From a virus: DNA of 29,458 nucleotides. Location: the IMG/VR virus record IMGVR_UViG_3300031919_000008, positions 1 to 29,458 of that record. One strand, written 5' to 3'. Shown here piece by piece: positions 5,500 through 13,115 of the stretch (its first letter is position 1; every line of letters starts with the position of its first letter). The position numbers and the translations under genes are program-made. The notes under the pieces are model-generated. The model ran no database searches and had not been told where the DNA came from. It was given only the letters and a program-made list of their open reading frames with translations.

Positions 5500-6384
5500 A
5501 TGCCGTTGGAAGTAATCAGGTGTACAAAATGCGGCAATTTTGTTTTGGAGGTGAATGGCGGTGAGATGACAGAGCAGAACTTAGGCGGGTGGATCAGCTT
5601 GCACAGGCGGATAAAAAATCACTGGCTGTGGTATGAGCCGAGGAAATTCAGCAAATACGAAGCATGGACGGACATGCTTATGACTGCCAACTATGAGCGT
5701 GGTTGGTGGCCGGCTGGAAAGAGATATGTAGAACGCGGGAACTTCATAGCCAGCGAACCAAAACTAGCATTCCAATGGGGATGGACCAGAAAAGCTGTTC
5801 AACACTTTATAAAAGTGCTGGAAAATGAAGGCATGATTGAACGAATGCCGCGGGGAAAAAAATACACGGAAATAAAAATACTCAACTATGAAAAGTACCA
5901 ACAAGACCCTGAAACAGGGGACAAGTCAGGGGACAAGAGAGGGCACAAGAGAGGGGACAAGCCAGGGGACAAGAGAGGGGACAAGAGAGGGGACAAGAAA
6001 AAGCCAACAAAATCAAAGGATGAGAGTGTGTCAGGGGACAAGTCAGGGGACAAGCCAGGGGACAAGCCAGGGGACAAGCCAGGGGACATAAACAATAAGA
6101 TAATAAGTTTAATAAAAGATTATTCGGAAATGAAGCCCTCAGAGGTTTTAAATCATTTGGTAAAAATGCGGACAGAAAATTCACCAATGGCGGTCAAGAA
6201 ATACGGAACCGGCGCCGTCATAAAGGCCCGGGACAGTTTTGAAGTTGCGTTACATGAAGGTATAAAGCCGGAGCGATTAGCCGAGGCAATACAAAGTAAT
6301 CCCGAGGCGCCACCGTGGGAGATTGTAGATAAGGCAAAGGACCATGTGCTGAACATGCCCATCATTGGGCGCCCAAAAAGGTGA
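5500..6384 (+). CDS. DnaD-like phage replication initiator
   Basis: The segment GGWISLHRRIKNHWLW and the following winged-helix-like region (WTRKAVQHFIKVLENEGMIE) match the N-terminal domain of DnaD/phage replisome organiser proteins. These bind the phage origin and load the helicase. Residues ~140-198 are low-complexity GDK-type tetrapeptides encoded by 12-bp DNA repeats. The C-terminal part (SPMAVKKYGTGAVIKARDSF...) is unique. The start is uncertain: GTG 5497/ATG 5500 has GGAG only 4 bases away, while ATG 5566, which would remove a CTKC knuckle, has GGAGGTG 12 bases upstream. The primase-helicase follows 4 bases after the stop, supporting a replication role. Confidence 0.75.
   Translation: MPLEVIRCTKCGNFVLEVNGGEMTEQNLGGWISLHRRIKNHWLWYEPRKFSKYEAWTDMLMTANYERGWWPAGKRYVERGNFIASEPKLAFQWGWTRKAVQHFIKVLENEGMIERMPRGKKYTEIKILNYEKYQQDPETGDKSGDKRGHKRGDKPGDKRGDKRGDKKKPTKSKDESVSGDKSGDKPGDKPGDKPGDINNKIISLIKDYSEMKPSEVLNHLVKMRTENSPMAVKKYGTGAVIKARDSFEVALHEGIKPERLAEAIQSNPEAPPWEIVDKAKDHVLNMPIIGRPKR
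5916..6092 (+). repeat. two arrays of 12-bp iteron-like repeats: candidate replication origin
   Basis: The 12-bp unit AGGGGACAAGNN occurs seven times head to tail at 5916-5999 (one copy has GGGC) and five times at 6033-6092 (the last one degenerate). A 33-bp spacer separates the arrays. Directly after the second array lies a very AT-rich stretch (about 6088-6130), a plausible unwinding element. Iterons inside the initiator gene next to an AT-rich tract repeat the layout of the lambda O/ori region. Origin function is inferred. Confidence 0.6.
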
Positions 6385-6388
6385 GGAA

Positions 6389-8299
6389 ATGCAAAACAAA
6401 GATTACTGCTACATTGACATAGCATTTAATGGTGTAAATAAGCGAAACAACGTAATAAACATTCGGGAGCTAAAAACACCGGTCGGTTTGAACGATTGCT
6501 ACCGCACCGTCTACCGGTACCCGGACGAGTTTAAGCAGCACTTTGACCGCCTGGGCACCGTGGCCGGCTACAAAGGTTCCTGTTATGCCGACTTCATGCC
6601 GCTGGATATTGATGCCGAAGACTTGACCCATGCTCATGAAGCGGCCCGGGAAGTATTAGAGCGCCTAATGGCTACCTACGACATAGACCTTGCTAACCTG
6701 CGGATATACTTTTCCGGCGCCAAGGGGTTCCATATTATGATACCGGCGCCACTGTTTGGTGGATATGCAAGCCCAAAACTGCCGATCGCATTTAAGAAGA
6801 TGGCCGCGGTCATGCTCCGCGATATTGAGTACGACAGCAGTATTTATGATGTGGTACGACTGTTTCGCTTGACAAACACGGTAAACAGTAAGACCGGCTT
6901 ATACAAGATACCGGTTACCGCGGCCGAAGTGCTACACAAAGAAATGGCCGACATTATGGAGTTGGCCAAAGGTCCGCGAAAATTGGAGTTTATCCCACTG
7001 AACGAGATAGATCCGGCGCCAGTACTAAAAGAGTTATTCGTCGCTAGCATAAGGGGTGGGTCAAAACAGGAACCGGTGCCAACCAATGACGGCCGCCCGC
7101 CCAAAGATGCAAAGCTATGTTATTACGAGTTGATAAAAGGTGTTGAAAGCGGGGAGCGGGATAATGCCGCCATAAGATTAGCCGTATTTTGGCGGAAGCA
7201 TGGCCTACCCGGGGAAGTGATACACGGTATTATGACCGGTTGGAATCGGTTGAATAGCCCACCACTTGAACAGACCGACATTGACAAAGCTGTCCAGCAA
7301 GCATGTAGCCGGCCGTATGACTTCGGGTGCAATGATGACCTATTGCAAAGGTACTGTACTAGCCGGTGTCACTTAAAGCGGCGCCAGAAAGAGAATCGCA
7401 TTACCGCGGCCAACATTTACACCCTGGACGAGGCCCGGGATAAATACCGAGAGTATCTTACGAAGGTGGACCAAAAGCGGATCAGATTTGGTATCCCTAT
7501 GGTGGACAAGGTAATCCGCGGAGTGGCGCCTGGTGAAGTTGCTGTATTGCTGGCCCGATCCGGAGTGGGCAAAACGGCCGCAGCATTAAACCTGATTCGC
7601 AATGTGATAGTGGGGCAAAAGGTACCGGTATTGTTCTATAGCCTGGAGATGCCGGTAGCGCAGATATACGAGCGGATATGCCAGATTTCCGGGGAGATTG
7701 ACGGCCGGCAGGTAGAAAGCATTTACCGCCGCGGTGAGGATGCGGAAGTTTATGAGGTAGCCTGCAAGAACTTTGGCAAACTGTATGTGTGTGACCAGGA
7801 CTTTCTAACCATTGATGAACTGCGCGACTTTTACGAGCTTGCCACCCGGGAAAAGGTTATGCAGGCGCCCGGGTTAATCGTGATTGATTACCTCGGCCGG
7901 ATGAAGGGCGGGCACGGATCCAGTTATGAGATAACTAGTGAGCTAGTTAAGAACATGAAGAATTTAGCCAAAGAATTAGATGTCGCCGTTGTTTATCTGC
8001 ATCAAACATCACGCGAAGGTGGTACCGGTAAAGAACCGGTCACCATAAAAATGGCCCGGGATAGTGGGCAGGTTGAAGAATCGGCCGACTATGTGGTGGG
8101 CATGTGGCGGCCGGAGCTAGAGCAGTCATATGACAAGGAAGAAGAAGAGATGATGTGGGGATTTTTGAAGGTGCGTAACGATGGAAATAAACAGGTTAGC
8201 TTGCGATTCCATAAAAAGTATTTGACTATCACCGAGTGGGACGCGATTAAAACGGCCGAAGTTATACCGTTTAAGGAAGGAGAGTTGCCTTTTGATTGA
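6389..8299 (+). CDS. AEP-type primase fused to DnaB-like replicative helicase
   Basis: The N-terminal half carries archaeo-eukaryotic primase motifs: the metal-binding PLDIDAED at residues 68-75, the SGAKGFHIMIP motif near 110, and RLFRLTNTVN. A PriCT-like region and a Cys cluster (YCTSRC, near 328) follow. The C-terminal half is a DnaB/RecA-fold helicase with Walker A LARSGVGKTAAAL (about 388-400), the SLEMP motif, and Walker B LIVIDYLGR. One protein therefore both makes primers and unwinds DNA at the fork. ATG 6389 is preferred over TTG 6365 because AAGGTGAGG sits just before it. It lies directly downstream of the initiator, in the same operon. Confidence 0.85.
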   Translation: MQNKDYCYIDIAFNGVNKRNNVINIRELKTPVGLNDCYRTVYRYPDEFKQHFDRLGTVAGYKGSCYADFMPLDIDAEDLTHAHEAAREVLERLMATYDIDLANLRIYFSGAKGFHIMIPAPLFGGYASPKLPIAFKKMAAVMLRDIEYDSSIYDVVRLFRLTNTVNSKTGLYKIPVTAAEVLHKEMADIMELAKGPRKLEFIPLNEIDPAPVLKELFVASIRGGSKQEPVPTNDGRPPKDAKLCYYELIKGVESGERDNAAIRLAVFWRKHGLPGEVIHGIMTGWNRLNSPPLEQTDIDKAVQQACSRPYDFGCNDDLLQRYCTSRCHLKRRQKENRITAANIYTLDEARDKYREYLTKVDQKRIRFGIPMVDKVIRGVAPGEVAVLLARSGVGKTAAALNLIRNVIVGQKVPVLFYSLEMPVAQIYERICQISGEIDGRQVESIYRRGEDAEVYEVACKNFGKLYVCDQDFLTIDELRDFYELATREKVMQAPGLIVIDYLGRMKGGHGSSYEITSELVKNMKNLAKELDVAVVYLHQTSREGGTGKEPVTIKMARDSGQVEESADYVVGMWRPELEQSYDKEEEEMMWGFLKVRNDGNKQVSLRFHKKYLTITEWDAIKTAEVIPFKEGELPFD

Positions 8300-8483
8300 T
8301 CTATCCTGCCGCGCTTGCGGTCCAACCAATATAGAGGATTTCCCCCATGACATACACGGCACCGGCATAAGATGCGGTGATTGTGGCCGGTTTATTAAGT
8401 GGATGGGCAAGGGTAACCGGAAGAACCGGCTTGTTGGTATCCTTAAACAACATGAAGTTAATTACACCATCGCCACTGGGTGA
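8292..8483 (+). CDS. zinc-ribbon protein (63 aa)
   Basis: Two Cys pairs, CRAC and CGDC, flank a HDIHGTGIR segment. This phage zinc-ribbon pattern, ending GDCGRFIKW, I recall as a common small gene next to phage primase-helicases. TTG 8292 overlaps the end of the helicase gene by 8 bases, with AAGGAGAG about 8 bases upstream. The function is unknown; binding DNA or helping the replisome is plausible from position only. Confidence 0.65.
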   Translation: MIDLSCRACGPTNIEDFPHDIHGTGIRCGDCGRFIKWMGKGNRKNRLVGILKQHEVNYTIATG

Positions 8484-8522
8484 GATGCGGGCGTGGGCGC
8501 GGATGATAAAGGAGGGGCAGGT

Positions 8523-9944
8523 ATGCGGGAGTTAACGCAAGGCTCACACTTCGACGGAATATCGGCATTTCCCCTGGCGGCATCGCGTTATGGCATCAAA
8601 ACCATATGGGCCACGGAGATTGAGGCGTTTCCGGTGGCGGTGTCAAAGCATCACTTCCCTGATGTGCGGCACTATGGCGACATTACCCAGGTGAGCGGGT
8701 ACGACCTGGAGCCGGTGGACATTATCACCTTCGGCAGCCCGTGTCAGGATTGGAGCGTGGCTGGCAAGCGTGAGGGGTTGTATGGAGAGCGGTCAGGCTT
8801 ATTCATGGAAGCTACACGGACAATACGAGAAATGCGGGAGGCAACCAATGGAAAATACCCTCGATTTGCTATTTGGGAAAACGTGCCCGGAGCTTTTAGT
8901 TCCAACCGAGGATTTGATTTTAAAGCCGTGCTGGAAGAAATCACAGAGAGCAAAATTCCAATGCCTGAATCTGGAAAATGGGCGACAGCCGGCATGGTCA
9001 GAGGGGATGGGCGTTCAGTTACGTGGCGAACCCTGGACGCGCAACGTTGGGGAACCCCCCAACGACGTCGTAGAATCTTCCTTGTCGCAGATTTTGCAGG
9101 ACAACGTGCCCCAGAAATACTTTTTGAGTGCCAAGGCATGTCAGGGGATTTTACGGAGGGCAGAAAAGCGGGGCAAGAAGTTGCCGCCAGCGCTAGAGAT
9201 GGCGTTGAAACAACAAGCCAATGCCTGACCCCATGGGATGTTCAGAGCAAGAGAATACACAAAACAAATGGTGAATGGCCGGCGTTGTATAGTGGCAAAG
9301 GCGGAGGTGGAGCACATGGATATATGGCTATACCAATCAATACTCAGATAGCAACCCGACACAATAAATTAGGCAGAGGCACGGGATTTGCCTTAATTGG
9401 ATATTCTGAATATTCCCCGGGGTGCGGGCCACTCAGATATAAGGGCGGCGGCTGTGGTGGCGGCAGTGAAACACTGGTTGTCTTCGGCCCCGGTGGTCAG
9501 CACGACATAGCCCACGCAGTACGGGCGCAGCCAAGTAGAGCAGACAAGCCAAGCAGTACAACGTATGTGGTTCGCACTGCCCAAACTAGCGCAAACGGCC
9601 ACGGTATAGCGGAGGAAAAGGCGCACACATTGGACGGGGCGCAGTGGCAAGCGGTTTGCTACGACCCCAAAGACTTGGGCAGGCGGCCTGCTACATTCGA
9701 GGACAAGTCACCTACGATTAAAGCCCGGTGCGGCACGGGCGGCAATAACATTACGGTTACACAGGTAGGTTACGCCGTCCGTAGGCTCACGCCGACAGAG
9801 TGCGAACGCCTGCAAGGGTTTCCCGATGATTGGACGCTGTTACCTGGTGCAAGCGACACGGCGCGGTATAAAGCTATAGGTAATAGTATAGCGGTGCCAT
9901 GCTTGGAATGGATATACAGCCAACTGGTTAAGGTGACAACATGA
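8523..9944 (+). CDS. DNA (cytosine-5) methyltransferase
   Basis: The protein shows the C5-methyltransferase motifs in order: SHFDGISAFPLAA (motif I-like), the catalytic TFGSPCQDWSVAGKREGL (motif IV, nucleophile Cys), WENVPGAF (motif VI), QRRRRIFLVADF (motif VIII), and at the C-terminus ECERLQGFPDDWT and YKAIGNSIAVP (motifs IX-X). The long segment between VIII and IX (about 200 residues, Gly-rich) is the target-recognition region. The cofactor is AdoMet. No restriction enzyme is adjacent, so this is an orphan phage methyltransferase, probably protecting phage DNA from host restriction. ATG 8523 is chosen for AAAGGAGGGG upstream. Confidence 0.92.
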   Translation: MRELTQGSHFDGISAFPLAASRYGIKTIWATEIEAFPVAVSKHHFPDVRHYGDITQVSGYDLEPVDIITFGSPCQDWSVAGKREGLYGERSGLFMEATRTIREMREATNGKYPRFAIWENVPGAFSSNRGFDFKAVLEEITESKIPMPESGKWATAGMVRGDGRSVTWRTLDAQRWGTPQRRRRIFLVADFAGQRAPEILFECQGMSGDFTEGRKAGQEVAASARDGVETTSQCLTPWDVQSKRIHKTNGEWPALYSGKGGGGAHGYMAIPINTQIATRHNKLGRGTGFALIGYSEYSPGCGPLRYKGGGCGGGSETLVVFGPGGQHDIAHAVRAQPSRADKPSSTTYVVRTAQTSANGHGIAEEKAHTLDGAQWQAVCYDPKDLGRRPATFEDKSPTIKARCGTGGNNITVTQVGYAVRRLTPTECERLQGFPDDWTLLPGASDTARYKAIGNSIAVPCLEWIYSQLVKVTT

Positions 9945-10042
9945 CCCGCCGAGGCACATTCGCCCACCACAAGCCCCCCCCTGCGCTGTATTCGGGCGAC
10001 AGAAGTATTGCGACCGGTGCCGGCTGCCGTATGGGGACGTAG
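9941..10042 (+). pseudogene. frameshifted zinc-ribbon micro-gene at a C8 tract
   Basis: ATG 9941 overlaps the methyltransferase stop (ATGA), the usual sign of a real coupled gene. The frame reads MTRRGTFAHHKPPP and soon becomes implausible. After a run of eight C (9974-9981), another frame reads CAVFGRQKYCDRCRLPYGDV, a convincing zinc-ribbon segment, and runs on into the next gene. A one-base slip in the C run would join the two. It could be a mutation, a sequencing error, or programmed slippage. Confidence 0.5.
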
Positions 10043-10056
10043 GAAAGGAGCGAAAA

Positions 10057-10218
10057 ATGGATAAACAAGCGATTGTGGAGCGGGTGTATATACAAACAGC
10101 ACTAAAAACTGGTGCCGTTGACAACATGGGTCTGCATGTGACCACTGGCTATATCATACCGATGCTGGGACTGGTGGGGGCATTGCAAGCCCTTGCCGAC
10201 CTGGACGAAAGGAGTTAG
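10057..10218 (+). CDS. small hypothetical protein (53 aa)
   Basis: AAAGGAG lies about 7 bases before ATG 10057. The protein contains a hydrophobic stretch, YIIPMLGLVGALQALADL, and ends in DLDERS. The same ending (QALTDLDER) recurs in the next gene, suggesting that the two arose by partial duplication. The stop is two bases before the next start. The frame is the same as that of the upstream zinc-ribbon segment, so a readthrough fusion is possible. Confidence 0.55.
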   Translation: MDKQAIVERVYIQTALKTGAVDNMGLHVTTGYIIPMLGLVGALQALADLDERS

Positions 10219-10220
10219 AT

Positions 10221-10529
10221 GTGGAAGTGGAACAGTTGAAGGCGCAAGCAGCAGCGATGCGGGAGGTATTGGAGGAATTGGCTAATGCTCCGGCTGTTTT
10301 TGATGATGAGCGTTTAAACTACATTGAAATACAGGTTTCAAAAGCATCTTTGGAAGATGCACAAAAAGCCCTCTCCACCGACGCAGGCCGGGGGATGTTG
10401 GAGCGGGTGCAGGCAATGGAGAAAGTAGTGGGGGCGGCGCGAAGACTTAAACCTTATAAAGACATTTATGTGATGCTAGACGGGCTGTTTCAAGCCCTCA
10501 CCGACTTGGACGAAAGGGGGCGGGAGTAG
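10221..10529 (+). CDS. coiled-coil hypothetical protein (102 aa)
   Basis: The family is unknown. GTG 10221 has AAAGGAG about 9 bases upstream. The N-terminal helix (EQLKAQAAAMREVLEELANA) and a central AMEKVVGAARRLK segment look helical or coiled-coil. The C-terminus GLFQALTDLDERGRE closely resembles the end of the 53-aa protein upstream. The stop overlaps the start of the next gene (TAGTG). It belongs to the small-gene accessory operon. I have seen similar phage proteins without assigned function. Confidence 0.6.
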   Translation: MEVEQLKAQAAAMREVLEELANAPAVFDDERLNYIEIQVSKASLEDAQKALSTDAGRGMLERVQAMEKVVGAARRLKPYKDIYVMLDGLFQALTDLDERGRE

Positions 10530-10744
10530 TGGAGAAATACAAGGACCACGAAAGACCGCGGGGCAAGTGCTATGACTGTAAAAGACCGTACCACTCATTT
10601 CCGGACTTAATAATATCCGATGAAATGTGGAGGAAAATTAACCCAACACACCATGAGGGAGCAGGTTTACTATGTCTTACTTGTAGTGGGATTAGGTTAC
10701 GTGAAGATGGCTTACATGAAGTACCGGCTACATTTTACTGCTAA
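10529..10744 (+). CDS. cysteine-rich hypothetical protein (71 aa)
   Basis: GTG 10529 overlaps the upstream stop. The pair CYDC near residue 14 and CLTC near residue 50 form a probable zinc-binding ribbon with a long middle loop (DLIISDEMWRKINP). That segment resembles phage small proteins whose middle reads ISDEVWxxIxP. No catalytic residues are evident. The gene is tightly packed, with the next start 18 bases after its stop. Confidence 0.65.
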   Translation: MEKYKDHERPRGKCYDCKRPYHSFPDLIISDEMWRKINPTHHEGAGLLCLTCSGIRLREDGLHEVPATFYC

Positions 10745-10761
10745 AAAAAGGAGTGGGGGTA

Positions 10762-11070
10762 GTGAAAGAATTTCTCAATGCCGTAAAAATGGAACTCAAA
10801 AAGTTTGAGAAGAATCTTATTGAACCGGCCAAAGCCGAAGGTGCCCGGCAAGAGCGCGAGCGGATACGGGCGGCGGTGGAGAGTATGCTTGGTCAGGCTG
10901 ATAATATAGTGAAACAATTAGGTGATAATCAAGAGGATCTCCGTAATCTCTTTACTGGAAAACTTTTCGGTTTCAAAGCTGTGTTGCACATCCTCGACCC
11001 AAAGGAGGCCGACAATGCGCTGGGAATAACCATAGACCCACAGGGAGAGGATGATGGTTACTGTGACTAA
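10762..11070 (+). CDS. hypothetical helical protein (102 aa)
   Basis: GTG 10762 is preferred over GTG 10753 because AAAAGGAG ends about 10 bases upstream of it. The sequence is rich in charged helices (KEFLNAVKMELKKFEKNL, GARQERERIRAAVESML) and suggests a coiled coil. There is no known domain. The C-terminus is acidic (PQGEDDGYCD) and overlaps the following metalloprotein gene by 17 bases, so the two are likely translated together. Confidence 0.6.
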   Translation: MKEFLNAVKMELKKFEKNLIEPAKAEGARQERERIRAAVESMLGQADNIVKQLGDNQEDLRNLFTGKLFGFKAVLHILDPKEADNALGITIDPQGEDDGYCD

Positions 11071-11434
11071 CGAACAACTTACCGAATTATGCACTGAGTG
11101 GAAGGAACGGTTAGGGTTACAGGCGTGGCAGGTAGGAATAGCGTTTGCCAGGCACTACGAAATGGAGTTACGGGGGCAGGGCGAGTGTTCATGGACACTA
11201 GACAAGTTGCAGGCATATATCAGGATACTTGACCCGGCAGACTATGAGCCAAACGAAACATTTCCACAGGATATAGAAAAGACGTTGGTACATGAACTGT
11301 TACATCTGATGTTTGCTCCGTTTGATACCGAAAGAGGAACGTCGGAATATGGTGTTCAGCACCAGGCCATAGAGCTATTGTCGCGGGCACTGGTGAATTT
11401 AAAAAGGGAGGCTGAACCCGATGCCCGGCGGTAA
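11054..11434 (+). CDS. HExxH metalloprotein, SprT/peptidase-like (126 aa)
   Basis: The motif TLVHELLHLMFAPF near residue 80 is a canonical HExxH zinc site, with a conserved-looking hydrophobic surround and a downstream HQAIELLSRAL helix that could give a further ligand. The size and an N-terminal WKERLGLQAWQVGIA segment match small phage proteins of the SprT-like or predicted-metallopeptidase group. The substrate is unknown. ATG 11054 is chosen over ATG 11051 for better spacing from GGGAG. It overlaps the resolvase gene by 14 bases. Confidence 0.65.
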   Translation: MVTVTNEQLTELCTEWKERLGLQAWQVGIAFARHYEMELRGQGECSWTLDKLQAYIRILDPADYEPNETFPQDIEKTLVHELLHLMFAPFDTERGTSEYGVQHQAIELLSRALVNLKREAEPDARR

Positions 11435-11735
11435 ATCCTCCCGCGACAAGGGAGGGCGGGGTGAAAGGGAGCTTGCAAAGCTCCTGGGCGGGGAGCGTGT
11501 CCCTCTCTCCGGTGCCCAGGGCGGGAGTTTCAAGGGCGACGTTATTATACCATATATCGGTACGGGCGAATGTAAGTGGCGTAAAAATGGTTTTGTCCAG
11601 TTGTATAACTGGCTGGATGAAAAGGACTTCCTTGCATTAAGAGCGGACAGACATGAGTGGCTTATTGTGATGCGGGCGAAGGATTTAAAACTGTTGCTAG
11701 ATGAGATAGACGAGTTGAAAAGGGGTGCTAAATAA
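11421..11735 (+). CDS. Hjc-like Holliday-junction resolvase / PD-(D/E)XK nuclease
   Basis: KGGRGERELAKLLGGERVP at the N-terminus, then GGSFKGDVIIP, then GTGECKWRKNGF give the E...D...ExK catalytic layout of Hjc/RusA-replacing phage resolvases. At 104 residues it is the expected size. It would cut branched DNA formed during recombination and replication before packaging, which fits the Cas4-Sak4-SSB set upstream. The start overlaps the metalloprotein gene, with AAAAAGGGAGG about 11 bases upstream. A VRR-NUC-type label is the main alternative. Confidence 0.75.
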   Translation: MPGGKSSRDKGGRGERELAKLLGGERVPLSGAQGGSFKGDVIIPYIGTGECKWRKNGFVQLYNWLDEKDFLALRADRHEWLIVMRAKDLKLLLDEIDELKRGAK

Positions 11736-11764
11736 GTGATACAGGTTGATATTGGCGTTGCATT

Positions 11765-11833
11765 ATGGGTACATTGATAATTGGCATCTGTATTGGTGGG
11801 GCATTTGGATTTATTCTTGGAAGAAATAACTAA
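11765..11833 (+). CDS. 22-aa membrane micro-peptide
   Basis: ATG 11765 opens the frame MGTLIIGICIGGAFGFILGR plus NN, a single hydrophobic helix with a GxxxG-like pattern and a basic end. There is no strong ribosome site, only weakly purine-rich sequence upstream. Similar glycine-rich single-helix peptides are common in Gram-positive phages. The call rests on composition alone. Confidence 0.4.
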   Translation: MGTLIIGICIGGAFGFILGRNN

Positions 11834-11879
11834 CCAACGACATCACCGGGACAGGCACAACCAAAAAAAGGAGGTTGTG

Positions 11880-12011
11880 ATGGTGAACAAAGGCCCAACA
11901 TGCGGCAGAAAATACATGACCCTGGCCGAAGCGGACGAACAGCGGCGCGAATGGTTAAAATCACTGACATGGAGCGGATACGACATCGTGGAAACGAGGG
12001 GGCGGCCATGA
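11880..12011 (+). CDS. hypothetical protein (43 aa)
   Basis: GGAGG lies seven bases before ATG 11880, and the stop overlaps the next start (ATGA). The short protein has a Cys (PTCGRKYM), a charged helix (LAEADEQRREWLKSL) and the end DIVETRGRP. The family is not recognised. An open frame extends further upstream but has no ribosome site there. Confidence 0.55.
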   Translation: MVNKGPTCGRKYMTLAEADEQRREWLKSLTWSGYDIVETRGRP

Positions 12012-12244
12012 CCTACTACTGCCCGATATGCGGAGAGAAGATGCACGCGGTTTATTACGGGTACGAGGTGTGCAAATGGAGATGTATGGTGTGCGGCAGG
12101 GTGTGGAGCATTAAGATGCGGGGTAAGACGGGGATTGCGCTAGAGGGGAGCAGAGGATTGGTTAAATGTAGGTACTGCAAAACGGTAATGAAACACGGAA
12201 GCATATGCCATGCTTGCCTGATTGCCGCTGCCAAGCGGAAGTAG
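12008..12244 (+). CDS. double zinc-ribbon protein (78 aa)
   Basis: Four Cys pairs occur in order, CPIC, CMVC after CKWRC, CRYC and CHAC, giving two zinc ribbons. The start at ATG 12008 overlaps the upstream stop (ATGA). The first ribbon reads like a nucleic-acid-binding or transcription-factor-type ribbon. The function is unknown. About 60 bases separate it from the methyltransferase, and I see no gene there beyond a possible 10-codon leader. Confidence 0.6.
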   Translation: MTYYCPICGEKMHAVYYGYEVCKWRCMVCGRVWSIKMRGKTGIALEGSRGLVKCRYCKTVMKHGSICHACLIAAAKRK

Positions 12245-12303
12245 GACACGGCGGTCGGTATACTGGTCCGGCAGATGTACCCGGAGGAGTTTGGGGGTGC
12301 CAA

Positions 12304-13023
12304 ATGAAAGACGTTCTTAGCCATAAAAAACAGTACGCCATTATAAATGGCGATTGCCTACACGTCATGCGGGATTTACCTGACAAATGCGTTGATGCCG
12401 TTATAACAGACCCGCCTTATGGAATAGACTTTCAGTCCAGGCGGACTAACAAGGAAAAGCGGCATAAGAAAATTGCTAATGATAAACGGCCGTTTATCTG
12501 GTGGCTATACGATGCCTACCGGGTAACTAAAGATGGTGGCGCGTTGCTTTGTTTTTGCCGCTGGGATGTGCAAGAAGTATTTAGACAGGCCATAGAATGG
12601 GCGGGTTTTAAGATAAAGTCCCATGTAATATGGGATAGGGGAACGCATGGCATGGGGGATTTAAAAGCATCATACGCACCACAGCACGACATTATATGGT
12701 TTGCAATTAAAAACGGGTTTTCCTTTGGAGGCAACAGGCCACATTCGGTATTAAGGTGTCAAAGACTTCCGGCGAAAAAACTTAACCATCCTAACGAAAA
12801 GCCAATTGAATTAATGGTTCAACTAATTATGCACGTAACCAAGGAAGGTTCGCTTGTATTAGACCCGTTTTTGGGTTCAGGTACAACGGCAATAGCGGCG
12901 TTAAATATGGGTAGGCGAATTATAGGCATAGAACTAGACAGACAGCATTACAGGATTTGTTTAGATAGGGTATTACCCGAGGTTGAAAAAAGGATGTTTA
13001 CCGATGGGGGTGCTTATCAATGA
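12304..13023 (+). CDS. DNA adenine-N6 (or cytosine-N4) methyltransferase, beta class
   Basis: The catalytic motif DAVITDPPYGIDF (residues ~34-46) comes before the AdoMet-binding motif LVLDPFLGSGTTAIAAL (about 185-201). That is the motif order of beta-class amino methyltransferases. DPPY favours adenine-N6, although N4-cytosine cannot be excluded. HPNEKPIELM precedes the AdoMet motif, as in this family. No restriction partner is present, so an orphan enzyme guarding phage DNA is likely. ATG 12304 is chosen because the GGAGG and GGGGGTG sites precede it; upstream frame extensions lack one. Confidence 0.9.
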   Translation: MKDVLSHKKQYAIINGDCLHVMRDLPDKCVDAVITDPPYGIDFQSRRTNKEKRHKKIANDKRPFIWWLYDAYRVTKDGGALLCFCRWDVQEVFRQAIEWAGFKIKSHVIWDRGTHGMGDLKASYAPQHDIIWFAIKNGFSFGGNRPHSVLRCQRLPAKKLNHPNEKPIELMVQLIMHVTKEGSLVLDPFLGSGTTAIAALNMGRRIIGIELDRQHYRICLDRVLPEVEKRMFTDGGAYQ

Positions 13024-13115
13024 CCCGCCCCACACCATGCGCTCCATGTAACTACACTTGCTGTATCGGGATTGTAATTGGTTTTGTGATAGCTATCATA
13101 GCGGGGGTGGCATAA
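13020..13115 (+). CDS. 31-aa Cys-rich membrane micro-protein
   Basis: ATG 13020 lies in the stop region of the methyltransferase gene (ATGA), with GGGGGTG upstream. The product starts MTRPTPCAPCNYTCC and continues as one hydrophobic helix (IGIVIGFVIAIIAGVA). The four cysteines before a transmembrane helix are unusual. The next gene starts in its stop codon (TAATG), supporting translation. Confidence 0.5.
   Translation: MTRPTPCAPCNYTCCIGIVIGFVIAIIAGVA

Noticed and set aside
5916-6092. CRISPR array
   Set aside because: Units are 12 bp, directly adjacent without spacers, and lie inside a coding gene. No cas genes other than a Cas4-like nuclease are present.
5882-6187. Open frames in other frames over the GGGGACAAG repeats
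   Set aside because: They arise from the same 12-bp periodicity. The plus-strand initiator frame carries conserved domains on both sides of the array.
8770-9228. 152-aa frame overlapping the C5-methyltransferase
   Set aside because: It lies inside a gene with motifs on both sides. It has no ribosome site and looks like a frame artefact.
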